From Clostridiales bacterium (lineage in GTDB: Bacteria; Bacillota; Clostridia; Oscillospirales; Ruminococcaceae), in the NCBI GenBank assembly GCA_019423685.1, contig JAHZAY010000011.1, positions 1-64,000 of the forward strand: a DNA stretch of 64,000 nucleotides. Reading direction: 5' to 3'. This document shows, one piece after another, positions 56,135 to 63,968 of this stretch. Position numbers and translations under genes: made by a program. The notes beneath the pieces were generated by a model. It saw nothing but the letters and a program-made list of their open reading frames with translations, was not told the DNA's origin and ran no database searches. The stretch's first letter is position 1. Each line of letters starts with the position of its first letter.

Positions 56135-56308
56135 ATGGCAATCTTTTCGTTGGCACTTGTTTTATTCGGCGGCATGATCTTTTTTGCGCTCTGCGGGCTC
56201 GTCATCGAGCGCTACTGCGACCAGCAGGAGCAGCCCCTGACCCACCCCAAGGTGCACGCGCAGGCGGACAAAAGCGGCCCGCGCGACCTTCACCGGCGGG
56301 CGTGTTAG
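56135..56308 (+). CDS. 57-residue single-pass membrane protein under repressor control
   Basis: A short N-terminus leads into one membrane helix (about residues 2-24, FSLALVLFGGMIFFALCGLV), followed by a polar, basic cytosolic or external tail ending in Cys. GGGAGAG precedes ATG 56135. It is divergent from, and shares operators with, the S24 repressor. By position it resembles the damage-induced small membrane division inhibitors found beside lexA-like genes in other bacteria, but no family is recognised and the role is inference. Confidence 0.65.
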   Translation: MAIFSLALVLFGGMIFFALCGLVIERYCDQQEQPLTHPKVHAQADKSGPRDLHRRAC

Positions 56309-56471
56309 CCGATTCTAAGACAAAAGATTTTATCTGTTTTCCCCTGCCCCATCCTCTTTTGGGGCGCTTGCGGGCTGCAAGTGCGCCCTGTCGGTGACCG
56401 GTTTTCGACAAAAAGCGCTTCACCCAGTGTATCAAATCTTCGTAAAATTTCCACTTGCGGGGAGAAAGGAT

Positions 56472-56500
56472 TTGACATTTTTATATCAGGCCGCTATAAT
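56472..56500 (+). promoter_or_regulatory. Promoter of the ricin-type lectin gene
   Basis: Perfect TTGACA and perfect TATAAT with a 17-bp spacer, about 60 bp before the start codon. Confidence 0.8.
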
Positions 56501-56560
56501 GAAGAGGAGCAGAGAAGGCGCAGCGGCGCTTTCCCTTCCTGTAGAAAGGAGAGGTCTGTT

Positions 56561-57205
56561 ATGAGAATTTACAAAACCAAGTACTATCATATCGCGACGC
56601 TTTCCGGCAAGCTGTTGACGGTCGACCCGGACGGGCTGGTCTCGGTGGCCGAGAGCGACCCTGCAAAGGCCCAGCTTTGGAAGTTTGTTCCGACCGGCAG
56701 CGCCTACCGCGTCTGCAATCTGGACACCGGCAAGGTGCTGGACATCATCGCCGGCGGCACCGTCAACGGGGCGTGGGTCCACGTCTGGGAGCCGGTGGAG
56801 ACCGACAGCCAGCTGTGGATTGCGGAGATTGAGCGCGAACACATGCGCCTGCGCTCGGTGTCGAGCGGCAAATATCTGGACGTCACCCTCAGCGACAACA
56901 CCCACACCCAAATTTGGGAGAAGGCGGGAGAAAACCAGCTCTGGCTGCTGGAAGTGGTGCAGACCGAGGCGCCAAAGCCCGCCAAGAGCCGCTCGTCGGC
57001 GCTCAAAAAGAAGGACCCGTCGGCACTCAAGAAAAAAGATCCTTCCGCACTCAAAAAGAAGGACCCGTCGGCGCTCAAGAAGAAAGATCCTTCCGCGCTC
57101 AAAAAGAAGGACCCCGCAGCGATCAAGCACCGCGAGGCCGCACCGATTCAGCAGGCACAAAAACCTGCCGCTTCCGGCAAAAAGAAAAACGCAAACCCAC
57201 AATAA
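56561..57205 (+). CDS. Ricin-type beta-trefoil protein with lysine-rich repeat tail
   Basis: A 214-residue protein. The first about 135 residues form a beta-trefoil of the RICIN/CBM13 type: three related units with YHIATLSGKLLTV, YRVCNLDTGKVLDII and MRLRSVSSGKYLDVTL, each followed by a conserved QLW. The tail consists of five identical SALKKKDP octapeptides (residues 146-185), then a further basic stretch. There is no signal peptide, so the lectin-like fold is cytosolic unless secreted non-classically. AAAGGAGAGG precedes ATG 56561, and the promoter is consensus-like, which suggests high expression. The basic tail could bind nucleic acid or teichoic acids; ligand unknown. Confidence 0.78.
   Translation: MRIYKTKYYHIATLSGKLLTVDPDGLVSVAESDPAKAQLWKFVPTGSAYRVCNLDTGKVLDIIAGGTVNGAWVHVWEPVETDSQLWIAEIEREHMRLRSVSSGKYLDVTLSDNTHTQIWEKAGENQLWLLEVVQTEAPKPAKSRSSALKKKDPSALKKKDPSALKKKDPSALKKKDPSALKKKDPAAIKHREAAPIQQAQKPAASGKKKNANPQ
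56996..57115 (+). repeat. 24-nt tandem repeat, five units
   Basis: Five in-frame units (starting at 56996, 57020, 57044, 57068 and 57092) encode SALKKKDP. They fall into alternating types (AAGGACCCG and AAAGATCCT endings), so expansion was probably by 48-nt dimers. Confidence 0.9.
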
Positions 57206-57347
57206 TTCCGCAGCTCCGTTTGGCAGCAGATGCTCCACGGGGCTGTTTTTTTGCGCGCAATCTGCCCCCCACAGGCAGACATATATAATAGAAGGGAATG
57301 TGCCGCTGCACACTCCCTTTTTTGGATTGCGATGCATTTTTGTTTGC

Positions 57348-57971
57348 CTAGTGCTTCATCCTCTGCGCCAGCTGCGGCAGGATGCCGCCCACCGCGTTGC
57401 CCAGCGTCATCACCAGCAGATAGGCCACCGTCTGCAAGCCCCAGCGGTTTGCCACCGAAAAGTAGAACATATTTGCCACACAGTGCTCAAAGCCTGCCAG
57501 AATGAACACCATCACTCCCAAAAAGATGGCGATGTATTTGCCGACCGGGTGCGGATTGCTGCGATAGTTTTCTACCGCTATGTAAATCATCAGGTTGCAC
57601 AGGATCGCCAGCAAAAAGATGCTCCACGGCGTGTCGCCGAGCTTTGTGTCGCACAGCCCCTGCGCCTTCTGCGCAAGCGCCTCCCCTGCGCGGGTCAGCC
57701 GGATCAGGTAACCCACGCCCGCGGCGCCGATCAGGTTTCCCACCCAGATCTGTGCCAGCCACAGCAGGTACTGCCCCTTGTTTTGCGCGTCGGGCAGATA
57801 GCACACCTTGCCGGTGAACAGGTTATATCCGAAGGTGCAGATGGTGAACAGGCCGGTGGCAAACAGCGCCGCGCCCACCACCTTGTTCTCCACGCTCAGA
57901 TAGATCACCCCGCCGACGGCGATGCACACGCCCGCCAGAATCGACTTGACCCACGATTCCTTTGTAATCAC
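57348..57971 (-). CDS. Formate/nitrite transporter (FNT) family protein
   Basis: A 207-residue pentamer-forming channel with six helices. The helices AGVCIAVGGVIYLSV, FATGLFTICTFGYNLFTGKV, WVGNLIGAAGVGYLI and FILAGFEHCVANMFYFSV match the FNT fold; FEHCVANM contains the conserved central His of the channel. It moves small monovalent anions such as formate or nitrite across the cytoplasmic membrane. GTG 57971 follows AGGAGG by 8 nt; the 11 codons before it are basic and lie over the ribosome site. Standard for fermentative anaerobes. Confidence 0.87.
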   Translation of the reverse strand: MITKESWVKSILAGVCIAVGGVIYLSVENKVVGAALFATGLFTICTFGYNLFTGKVCYLPDAQNKGQYLLWLAQIWVGNLIGAAGVGYLIRLTRAGEALAQKAQGLCDTKLGDTPWSIFLLAILCNLMIYIAVENYRSNPHPVGKYIAIFLGVMVFILAGFEHCVANMFYFSVANRWGLQTVAYLLVMTLGNAVGGILPQLAQRMKH

Positions 57972-58117
57972 CCCAAATTCCTCCTTTGATTTGTTTCGGG
58001 GCAATACCGGTATGCGGACAAGTACAACCCCTTCTTCTGTCTATCATAACAAAATTTTTCCCCAAATACAAGGGGGTATTGTCCCTGCTGCTAAAAAAGG
58101 AGAGGTGGGGCCCTGGT

Positions 58118-58198
58118 TTAATAGCGGTTCTCCCCTCCCCCCTCCTCAAAGCAGCTCTTGAGCTTTTGCAGCGCCTTTTTCTCGATGCGCGAGACATA
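58118..58198 (-). pseudogene. sigK: 3' fragment of a sporulation sigma factor gene (sigK-like), cut by the mobile element
   Basis: Twenty-six codons plus TAA on the minus strand read YVSRIEKKALQKLKSCF and a Gly/Glu-rich end. YVSRIEKKAL is the end of region 4.2 of sigma-K (Bacillus SigK has SYVSRIEKRAL); SigE, SigF and SigG differ here. Upstream of the Tyr codon the frame breaks (a TAG three codons before) exactly where the recombinase region begins. The 5' part of the gene should therefore lie beyond the right edge on the same strand. It may be a silent half of a skin-type split gene rather than a dead pseudogene. Confidence 0.75.
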
Positions 58199-58226
58199 GC
58201 GACACGCCTATTGTAAACGATGCCCT
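58199..58226. other. Element end / attachment-site junction
   Basis: The 28 bp between the last sigK-like codon and the recombinase stop should include the recombined core site. A core of a few bases at or near CTATGT is likely, because sigK similarity ends there. The other end is outside the window, so the core cannot be defined. Confidence 0.5.
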
Positions 58227-59804
58227 TTAAGAAATCGCCTCCAGCTCATGGAAGCGGAATTTTATAATGATCTCTTTTTCCTCGGTCAGCTCCACCCGTT
58301 CGATGAGGCTGACCAGCAATTCCCGACTGTTGAGTGCCGAGTCCAGAAACTGTTTCACCAGCAACCTGGCTTTTTCTTCGGTATTCACCGGCTGCTTTGC
58401 CTGTTCTTGCAGGCTCTTCAGCCGATCTTCCAGAACCGTGCGGTCCATCTTGACCTTCTGATAGATGCGCTGAAAGTCCTCTTCGGAGAGCAGGCCATTC
58501 AGCCGGTCCATATACATCTGATCCAGATTGGTAGTCAGAGCAATGATTTTGGATTGCAGCGCTTGCATCTCCGCTTCACAGCTGGACTCCTTGCTGGCGT
58601 TCTCCACCGCTTCTTCTGCGATTTGGTGCAGCCGGTCAGGGTTCAGATAGGCCTGGCAGACCTCCCGTACCTTGGCAATCACGGCGTCATTCACCGTTTC
58701 TTCCTTGATGGAATGACAGGTGCAGACGCCCGCCTTGGTGAATCGCTGATAGGTCCGGCAGACAAAGAACAGGCGATCTTCACCTGCGGCATTCTTGCGG
58801 TTAAGCACCGCCATGGGATAGCCGCACTCGTGGCAGAAAATCAGCCCTTTCAGCAAGAAGTCATAGGTTCGGCTTCTGGTGTGTTTGCGACTGTTTACCA
58901 GCATTTGTACCTTCCGAAAGGTCTCCGGGTCAATGATCGATTCATGCGTTCCTTCCACTACCACCCAGTTTTCCGGTGATTGCCTCAGACACTTCTTGGA
59001 TTTGTAGCTGATTTTCACCATGCGTCCCTGCACCATATTGCCGATGTAGGTCTCGTTTTTCAGCATTTCGGAAATGCGCTCGCTGCTCCATAAGCCGGTG
59101 TAAGGGCCGGGATTTCCAACTTTCCAGCCGCAGTAGGTAGCGGGTGTAGGGACACCTTCTTCATTGAGTGTAGTCGCAATTTTCCGGCAGCTCATACCCG
59201 AAAGCGCCAGGGCAAAAATCCGCCGCACTACCGGAGCTACTTCCTCGTCAATGACGATCTTGTTTTTCTCGGTAGGGTGCATCTTGTATCCATACATGGG
59301 CTTGCCGCCGATGAACTGTCCCTTCCGTTGTTTATCTCGCTTGACACTTTTGATCTTCTTGGAGATGTCCTTCGCGTACATGTCGTTCATGATGGCACGG
59401 AATGGAGTGATGTCGTTGGCTGTGGAGTCTACGCCAGTGTCGATGCCGTCCAGCAGGGAAATATACCGCACCCGATGTTCCGGAAAGTACCGCTCCATAT
59501 AGTGACCGGTCATGATATAATCACGGCCCAAACGGGAAAGGTCCTTGGTGATGACCATATTGACCTTTTTTGTCTCAATGTCGCCAATCATCCGCTGGAA
59601 ACTGGGGCGGTCAAAACTGGTCCCGCTCCATCCGTCGTCTACATAGATGTCAAAGACGGATAGCCGGTGCTGCTGAACAAACTCCCGCAGCAAAGACTCC
59701 TGGTTCTGGACACTCTGGGATGGTCCTTCGTTTTCATCCTCCTTTGATAGTCTGATGTATAAAGCCACATGGTAGTCCATGGGGTTGCTTATCTCTAAGT
59801 ACAT
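58227..59804 (-). CDS. Large serine recombinase (SpoIVCA/TndX-like)
   Basis: A 525-residue site-specific recombinase. The N-terminal resolvase domain (about 8-160) starts YHVALYIRLSKEDENEG with the catalytic Ser near residue 18 and has DLSRLGRDYIMTG. The recombinase domain (about 175-280, PMYGYKMHPTEK...) and zinc ribbon (LIFCHECGYPMAVLN...) follow, then a coiled coil (about 370-460). AGGAGG sits 6 nt before ATG 59804. Its 3' end lies 28 bp from the sigK-like fragment, so it is the natural candidate to insert and excise this element. Codon use and GC are lower than in the host genes to the left. Confidence 0.93.
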   Translation of the reverse strand: MYLEISNPMDYHVALYIRLSKEDENEGPSQSVQNQESLLREFVQQHRLSVFDIYVDDGWSGTSFDRPSFQRMIGDIETKKVNMVITKDLSRLGRDYIMTGHYMERYFPEHRVRYISLLDGIDTGVDSTANDITPFRAIMNDMYAKDISKKIKSVKRDKQRKGQFIGGKPMYGYKMHPTEKNKIVIDEEVAPVVRRIFALALSGMSCRKIATTLNEEGVPTPATYCGWKVGNPGPYTGLWSSERISEMLKNETYIGNMVQGRMVKISYKSKKCLRQSPENWVVVEGTHESIIDPETFRKVQMLVNSRKHTRSRTYDFLLKGLIFCHECGYPMAVLNRKNAAGEDRLFFVCRTYQRFTKAGVCTCHSIKEETVNDAVIAKVREVCQAYLNPDRLHQIAEEAVENASKESSCEAEMQALQSKIIALTTNLDQMYMDRLNGLLSEEDFQRIYQKVKMDRTVLEDRLKSLQEQAKQPVNTEEKARLLVKQFLDSALNSRELLVSLIERVELTEEKEIIIKFRFHELEAIS

Positions 59805-59840
59805 ACCATACCTCCTGAGATAAGCGGCCATTCATCGACA

Positions 59841-59975
59841 TTATTGTATCGTGACTTTTCCATATCCGGCAAGGATGCGGTGAAGATACAGCCGAAAGGA
59901 CTCTTCCAGAAGCTCCGGCAGTGCTCTCTCGGCTGACTCAAAAACACAACGTACAACAGGGGCGTTTTTCGGCAT
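59841..59975 (-). CDS. 44-residue accessory protein upstream of the recombinase
   Basis: A short acidic/amphipathic protein (LPELLEESFRLYLHRIL) with AAAGGAGG before ATG 59975. It overlaps nothing and lies 36 bp ahead of the recombinase start on the same strand. Small proteins of this type are common beside such recombinases, but the function is unknown. Confidence 0.55.
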   Translation of the reverse strand: MPKNAPVVRCVFESAERALPELLEESFRLYLHRILAGYGKVTIQ

Positions 59976-60053
59976 GGTATCATCCTCCTTTACGATATAG
60001 AAAAGAATATGTGTAAATCCGCTAAGCATTGCCTGTCCATTGAAAAAGGCATA

Positions 60054-60082
60054 AAAAATCGCCACCCGTTCGAGTGGCGATG
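60054..60082 (-). terminator. Terminator after the 106-residue gene
   Basis: On the minus strand ATCGCCAC pairs with GTGGCGAT, followed by TTTTTT. It separates the integrase operon from the recombinase operon. Confidence 0.8.
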
Positions 60083-60090
60083 AGAGTTGC

Positions 60091-60411
60091 TTATGAAATA
60101 GAGGAAGCATTTGAACAGATTGTGTCCCAATCGGATACCCCATAGCTTTGCATAGCATCCGCTGCAATCAAAACAGCGAATACAAAAGGATAAATCCACT
60201 TGTCACTGGCGCTGCTGAGGATGGATTGTATGGTCAGGTCATCATCCAGCTGCAAGCGGATTTGGAGAAGCTCTTTTTCGGTTTGGAACAATGCCGCAAA
60301 CTCGTTTGGGGTTTCCTCCTCGATAGAGAACGTCTGTGAGCTGTGAAGGATTTGTGTTGCTTGTTGGTATAGGGCGGTGGTACTGAAATCGTGAATATCC
60401 GGTAATTTCAT
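60091..60411 (-). CDS. 106-residue hypothetical protein after the integrase
   Basis: A soluble acidic protein with a hydrophobic segment near residues 73-86 (IYPFVFAVLIAADAM). AAGGAG precedes ATG 60411, which lies 5 bp after the integrase stop, so the two form one operon. No known family is recognised. Confidence 0.65.
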   Translation of the reverse strand: MKLPDIHDFSTTALYQQATQILHSSQTFSIEEETPNEFAALFQTEKELLQIRLQLDDDLTIQSILSSASDKWIYPFVFAVLIAADAMQSYGVSDWDTICSNASSIS

Positions 60412-60416
60412 AGTTT

Positions 60417-61523
60417 TTACTCCTTTTCAAGAATTGTGTTGATGGTTTCGGAACTTTTCAGTTTGGTTGAAAAATCAAGGTGGACATACAAATCCGCAGT
60501 GGTTTGATAAGTGCTGTGTCCAAGCCACTGCTGTACTTCCAGCAACGGGACACCAGAGGAAATCAAAATCCCGGCACAACTGTGGCGCAGATCATGAAAC
60601 CGTATCTTCCGCAGGTTGTTTTTCTGCAAAAAAGACTGAAAGCGGCGGCTCAACTGATCGGGACGGAAAGGTACGCCGTTCTCGTCCAAGCAAAGCCAAC
60701 CGTTTTCTCGCTGATACTGGCGTAACAGGGGCAGTATATTTTCTGGAATGGGCAAGGTCCGATAACTCGCCTTTCGCTTCAATACTTCCCGACTGTGCAC
60801 TTTGCTTTTTCCATGCAAAGACGTTTGCGTGACTGCACAGCGGACAGAGAGCAATTTACGTTCCAAATCCAGGGCTTCCCAGCGAAGTCCCAGTACCTCA
60901 CTGCGCCGCAGGCCGAACACAAGAGCCAACGCCACAGGAAGCTCCAGAGTTTGTCCATGGAGTAGATTCAAAAGCTGGGAAGCTTCCTCGGTAGAATAGG
61001 TCTGCGGCAAAAAATCAGCCCTGCGAGGTTTAGACGCCTGCCTTGCTGGATTTGCTTCAATTAGGCCAAGAGCAACTGCCTTTTCCAATGCAGTGTGAAT
61101 GTTGGCATGATGGCGCAAAACACTGGTTGGGGAAAGTCCTTTGTGAAGCAGCCAGTCATAATAGTTTGTGATGTCTCCGGTTGACAGAGTCTGAAGTGTA
61201 ATCTGTCTTTCTTCAAAGTATGGGATAATGGATTGTTCGACAACCCGACAGTAAGAGGCAAATGTTGTAGGTGCTACGGTGGGGCGAATTTGCGCCAGCC
61301 AATCTCGCATAAAGTCGGAAAACATAGATCCATTTTGTAGGTCATGTTGCCGCTCTTTCGTAAAGGCTCTTCGCAGATCCAGCAGCATCGCCTCTGCCCG
61401 CCGTTTGTTTCCTTTTTCCTTCAAGTGGGTCGTCACCGATTTTGTTCGCCGTTTCCCCGTGCTATCTTTGTAAGATAAAATCATCTGCCAATATCCATTT
61501 TGCACACGCAAGTGTCCAGCAAC
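60417..61523 (-). CDS. Tyrosine-type site-specific integrase
   Basis: A 368-residue phage/ICE integrase: an AP2-like arm-binding N-terminus (GYWQMILSYKDSTGKRRTKS), a SAM-like core-binding domain (FSDFMRDWLAQIRPTVAPTTF) and the catalytic domain. The pentad is visible: Arg in LRRSEVLGLRW (about 203), His and Arg in HDLRHSCAG (about 310), His in WLGHSTYQTT (about 333) and Tyr in ADLYVHLD (about 344). AAAGGCGG precedes ATG 61523; the frame runs on upstream to 61676 without a ribosome site. It shows that a second integration module lies inside the recombinase-flanked element. Confidence 0.92.
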   Translation of the reverse strand, partial: VAGHLRVQNGYWQMILSYKDSTGKRRTKSVTTHLKEKGNKRRAEAMLLDLRRAFTKERQHDLQNGSMFSDFMRDWLAQIRPTVAPTTFASYCRVVEQSIIPYFEERQITLQTLSTGDITNYYDWLLHKGLSPTSVLRHHANIHTALEKAVALGLIEANPARQASKPRRADFLPQTYSTEEASQLLNLLHGQTLELPVALALVFGLRRSEVLGLRWEALDLERKLLSVRCAVTQTSLHGKSKVHSREVLKRKASYRTLPIPENILPLLRQYQRENGWLCLDENGVPFRPDQLSRRFQSFLQKNNLRKIRFHDLRHSCAGILISSGVPLLEVQQWLGHSTYQTTADLYVHLDFSTKLKSSETINTILEKE

Positions 61524-61620
61524 CATACATAAAACCGCCTTTCCTAATATTGGTGATCTTATGTTACTATGGCCACCAGGCGCATGGTCAGACGAAGCAG
61601 ACTCAAAATCCGTTATGTAT

Positions 61621-61656
61621 GACAAGGCCGTGGAAAAATCCACGGCCTTGTTTTGT
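61621..61656 (+). terminator. Terminator-like hairpin upstream of the Fic gene
   Basis: ACAAGGCCGTGG-AAAAA-TCCACGGCCTTGT followed by TTTGTTT on the + strand. No + strand gene precedes it within the window, so it may block readthrough from the integrase side or end an antisense RNA. Confidence 0.5.
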
Positions 61657-61698
61657 TTCTCCAAAGGGAACATCACTCAAACAATGCACTATTTTTGA

Positions 61699-61727
61699 TT
61701 GATGAAATGAGCGATGCATGATATAAT
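61699..61727 (+). promoter_or_regulatory. Promoter of the Fic gene
   Basis: TTGATG and a perfect TATAAT with a 17-bp spacer, about 35 bp before the start. Confidence 0.6.
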
Positions 61728-61760
61728 AAAATTACTCTATTTCGATTATGAGGTATTGTA

Positions 61761-62756
61761 ATGAGAAACAAAAAGCCTCCTTTTGAAATCACAAACCAGA
61801 TGATTGACTATGTAGCGGAAATCGCTGAACTGCTCGGAAAACTGAATGTGACAGACGCGCTTTCTTCAAACCCTACTTTGCGCCGTAGCAACCGAATCCG
61901 CACCATACATGGGTCATTGGCGATTGAGCAGAACACCCTTTCCTTGGAGCAGGTAACGGCCGTACTGAACGGGAAGCATGTCTTGGCCCCCCAAAAGGAT
62001 ATTGCCGAAGTCAAAAATGCCTATGAAATTTATGAGCGGCTTGATGAACTTGATCCTTATTCTGTAGACGACCTGCTGACTGCCCATGGCATTATGACTC
62101 GGGGCTTGGTCGAAGAGTCCGGTATGTTCCGAACACGACCTGTAGGCGTGGTAGATAGCGAAGGAAATGTTCTGCATTTCGGTACGCTTCCACAGTATGT
62201 CCCTGATCTGGTTATGGAGTTACTGGAATGGGCAAAGACCAGCGAGATACACATGCTGATTCGCAGTTGTGTGTTCCACTATGAGCTGGAGTTAATCCAT
62301 CCCTTTGAAGATGGAAACGGGCGTTTGGGCCGACTGTGGCATACGCTGCTACTCTCTAAATGGAATCCAGCCTTTGCCTGGCTTCCGGTAGAGTCTATTA
62401 TCCATGACCGGCAGCAGGAGTATTACGCAGCCATCAACACCTCCAACAATGCCGGAGAGTCCACGGTGTTTATTGAGTTTATGCTCGCCTCCATCAAAGC
62501 ATCACTAATAGAAGCGATTAGCACGATTGATGAAATGAACGATGAAAAAATGGACAAGGCCACGCTCCGCTGGAACAAGATCCAAAAGTATCTCAAAACT
62601 CACGACTATATCATGAATGCTGATGTGCGGGAACTGTGTGGGGTATCGGCTGCGACGGCGAATCGGGTTCTATCGAGTTTTGTTAAGGAAAGAAAATTGA
62701 GCAAATACCGCGAAGGCGGACATTGGGCATATAGAAATAGTGCAATAAGCAATTAA
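61761..62756 (+). CDS. Fic-domain protein (predicted AMP transferase)
   Basis: A 331-residue protein transferring AMP or another nucleotide part to target hydroxyls. The Fic motif HPFEDGNGRLGR (about 180-191) is intact. Upstream, HGSLAIEQNTLS (about 50-61) resembles the inhibitory SxxxE(G/N) helix, so it looks like a self-inhibited class II Fic with Q after the Glu. A C-terminal winged-helix-like domain (DVRELCGVSAATANRVLSSFVKE) may bind DNA or a partner. GAGG lies before ATG 61761. GC is lower than in the host genes. It is the first gene of the rightward operon-like cluster and may act with or regulate the nuclease effector. Confidence 0.87.
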   Translation: MRNKKPPFEITNQMIDYVAEIAELLGKLNVTDALSSNPTLRRSNRIRTIHGSLAIEQNTLSLEQVTAVLNGKHVLAPQKDIAEVKNAYEIYERLDELDPYSVDDLLTAHGIMTRGLVEESGMFRTRPVGVVDSEGNVLHFGTLPQYVPDLVMELLEWAKTSEIHMLIRSCVFHYELELIHPFEDGNGRLGRLWHTLLLSKWNPAFAWLPVESIIHDRQQEYYAAINTSNNAGESTVFIEFMLASIKASLIEAISTIDEMNDEKMDKATLRWNKIQKYLKTHDYIMNADVRELCGVSAATANRVLSSFVKERKLSKYREGGHWAYRNSAISN

Positions 62757-62834
62757 TTCACTCAATAATCAAGTTAATATAGGAAAGAATAAACGCGGTT
62801 AAATATCTTGATACGCATAGAGGGAGGGATAGCA

Positions 62835-63884
62835 ATGTCAAAAGCAGTAAATGACGCAACTGAACAAAAGGCAGGCGATATTTTTCAGTATTTGATTGCT
62901 CTTCGTGACTGCTTTGATCTTGAAGAAGGCGATACACTTCAAATCGAGGTCAATGGAGATGTAAGTATTCTTACTGGATCTAGAGGGAAGTTTCAGAAAG
63001 AAGTAAAGCATCACTTTGGCAATGCATATCTCGGAGATCGGGACATTGATTTTTGGAAAACGCTTGCCAATTGGTATGCAGATTTTATAAGAATAGAGTC
63101 ATTCGGCAAACTAATCTTATATTGCACCTCAAATATAAAAGAGACATCTCCCTTTTATGGATGGAATGCCTTAAAGAAGGAAGAAAAATTATCCAGGCTA
63201 AAACACATTGGCGCTGTTACTAAAAATCGAGAGAAAGGTTTTCGAGAACAATATACCCGAATTTTTGGCTCTGAATATCGAGAAGAGAATTTATTGAAAA
63301 TCTTAGATAAGTTTTCCATAGAGGCATCTCGTAAAAGCATAGTCGGTGTTTCTGATGAGTTCTCGAAATTTATTGGACATATTCCCAAAAACAATAGAGA
63401 TTCTTACATTGGTGCATTACTTGGTCGAATTTTAATTTTAGTAAAAGACCCTCCGCATAAATGGGAAATAAATCGCGCATTATTTGATAAAATGCTAGAA
63501 GAAGAATCTGCTGCATATATAGGTGCTTCCCAAAAGCCTTTGCCTACGGAGTTCGCTCGACGCAAGATCCCTGACGCTGAGAAAAAAACACTAATAGATA
63601 AAAAGTTTGTTCAGGCAATATATGAGATTGAGTATCCTCAGATGGTTCATGATGCCGTGTCGGATTACTGGAAAATGGATATGACCGTTGCAAAATATTT
63701 TTGTGACGACATTATGTACTTATCAAGTATTGAGGAATATAAGGACGATCTCTCACAAAAGTTAAAATACGCAAAAGAGGCAAAAAAATTAGATAAGTCG
63801 GAGAATAATAAAATATTACTTTCACAACGTCTATATGTCGATGCAATGGGATGGGATGGGATGCTATCGACTTCGGATCAATAG
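62835..63884 (+). CDS. Predicted ABC-three-component (ABC-3C) nuclease effector, frameshifted at its 3' end
   Basis: A 349-residue protein, about 37% GC by eye. The N-terminal part (EQKAGDIFQYLIAL, QIEVNGDVSI, KEVKHHFGNA, DFWKTLANWYADF) resembles the dsDNA-nuclease/DUF4297 (Cap4-like) domain; its Glu and the Lys of KEVKHH are candidate catalytic residues. The C-terminal region (DAVSDYWKMDMTVAKYF...LSSIEEYKDDLSQKL) resembles the C-terminal domain of ABC-3C effectors. GGGAGGG precedes ATG 62835. The frame stops just after (ATGGG)3. Removing one 5-nt unit would give 31 more residues (FFQHGVIHDIVEDGDFEWKV is within) to TAG at 63977-63979. The family assignment is from motif resemblance only. Confidence 0.6.
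   Translation: MSKAVNDATEQKAGDIFQYLIALRDCFDLEEGDTLQIEVNGDVSILTGSRGKFQKEVKHHFGNAYLGDRDIDFWKTLANWYADFIRIESFGKLILYCTSNIKETSPFYGWNALKKEEKLSRLKHIGAVTKNREKGFREQYTRIFGSEYREENLLKILDKFSIEASRKSIVGVSDEFSKFIGHIPKNNRDSYIGALLGRILILVKDPPHKWEINRALFDKMLEEESAAYIGASQKPLPTEFARRKIPDAEKKTLIDKKFVQAIYEIEYPQMVHDAVSDYWKMDMTVAKYFCDDIMYLSSIEEYKDDLSQKLKYAKEAKKLDKSENNKILLSQRLYVDAMGWDGMLSTSDQ
63846..63863 (+). repeat. Pentanucleotide tract (ATGGG)3ATG in the effector gene
   Basis: Three tandem ATGGG units plus ATG lie in the coding sequence near the 3' end. Each unit lost or gained shifts the frame; two units keep the gene open to 63979, three (as here) stop it at 63884, and four stop it near 63888. Confidence 0.85.
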
Positions 63885-63968
63885 TTAACAATCGGAGTTT
63901 TTTTCAGCATGGTGTCATACATGATATCGTTGAGGATGGCGATTTTGAGTGGAAAGTAGGTGATAAGG

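Noticed and set aside
56996..57115. Regular 24-nt repeats, considered as a CRISPR-like array
   Set aside because: No spacers separate the units; they are in-frame coding repeats.
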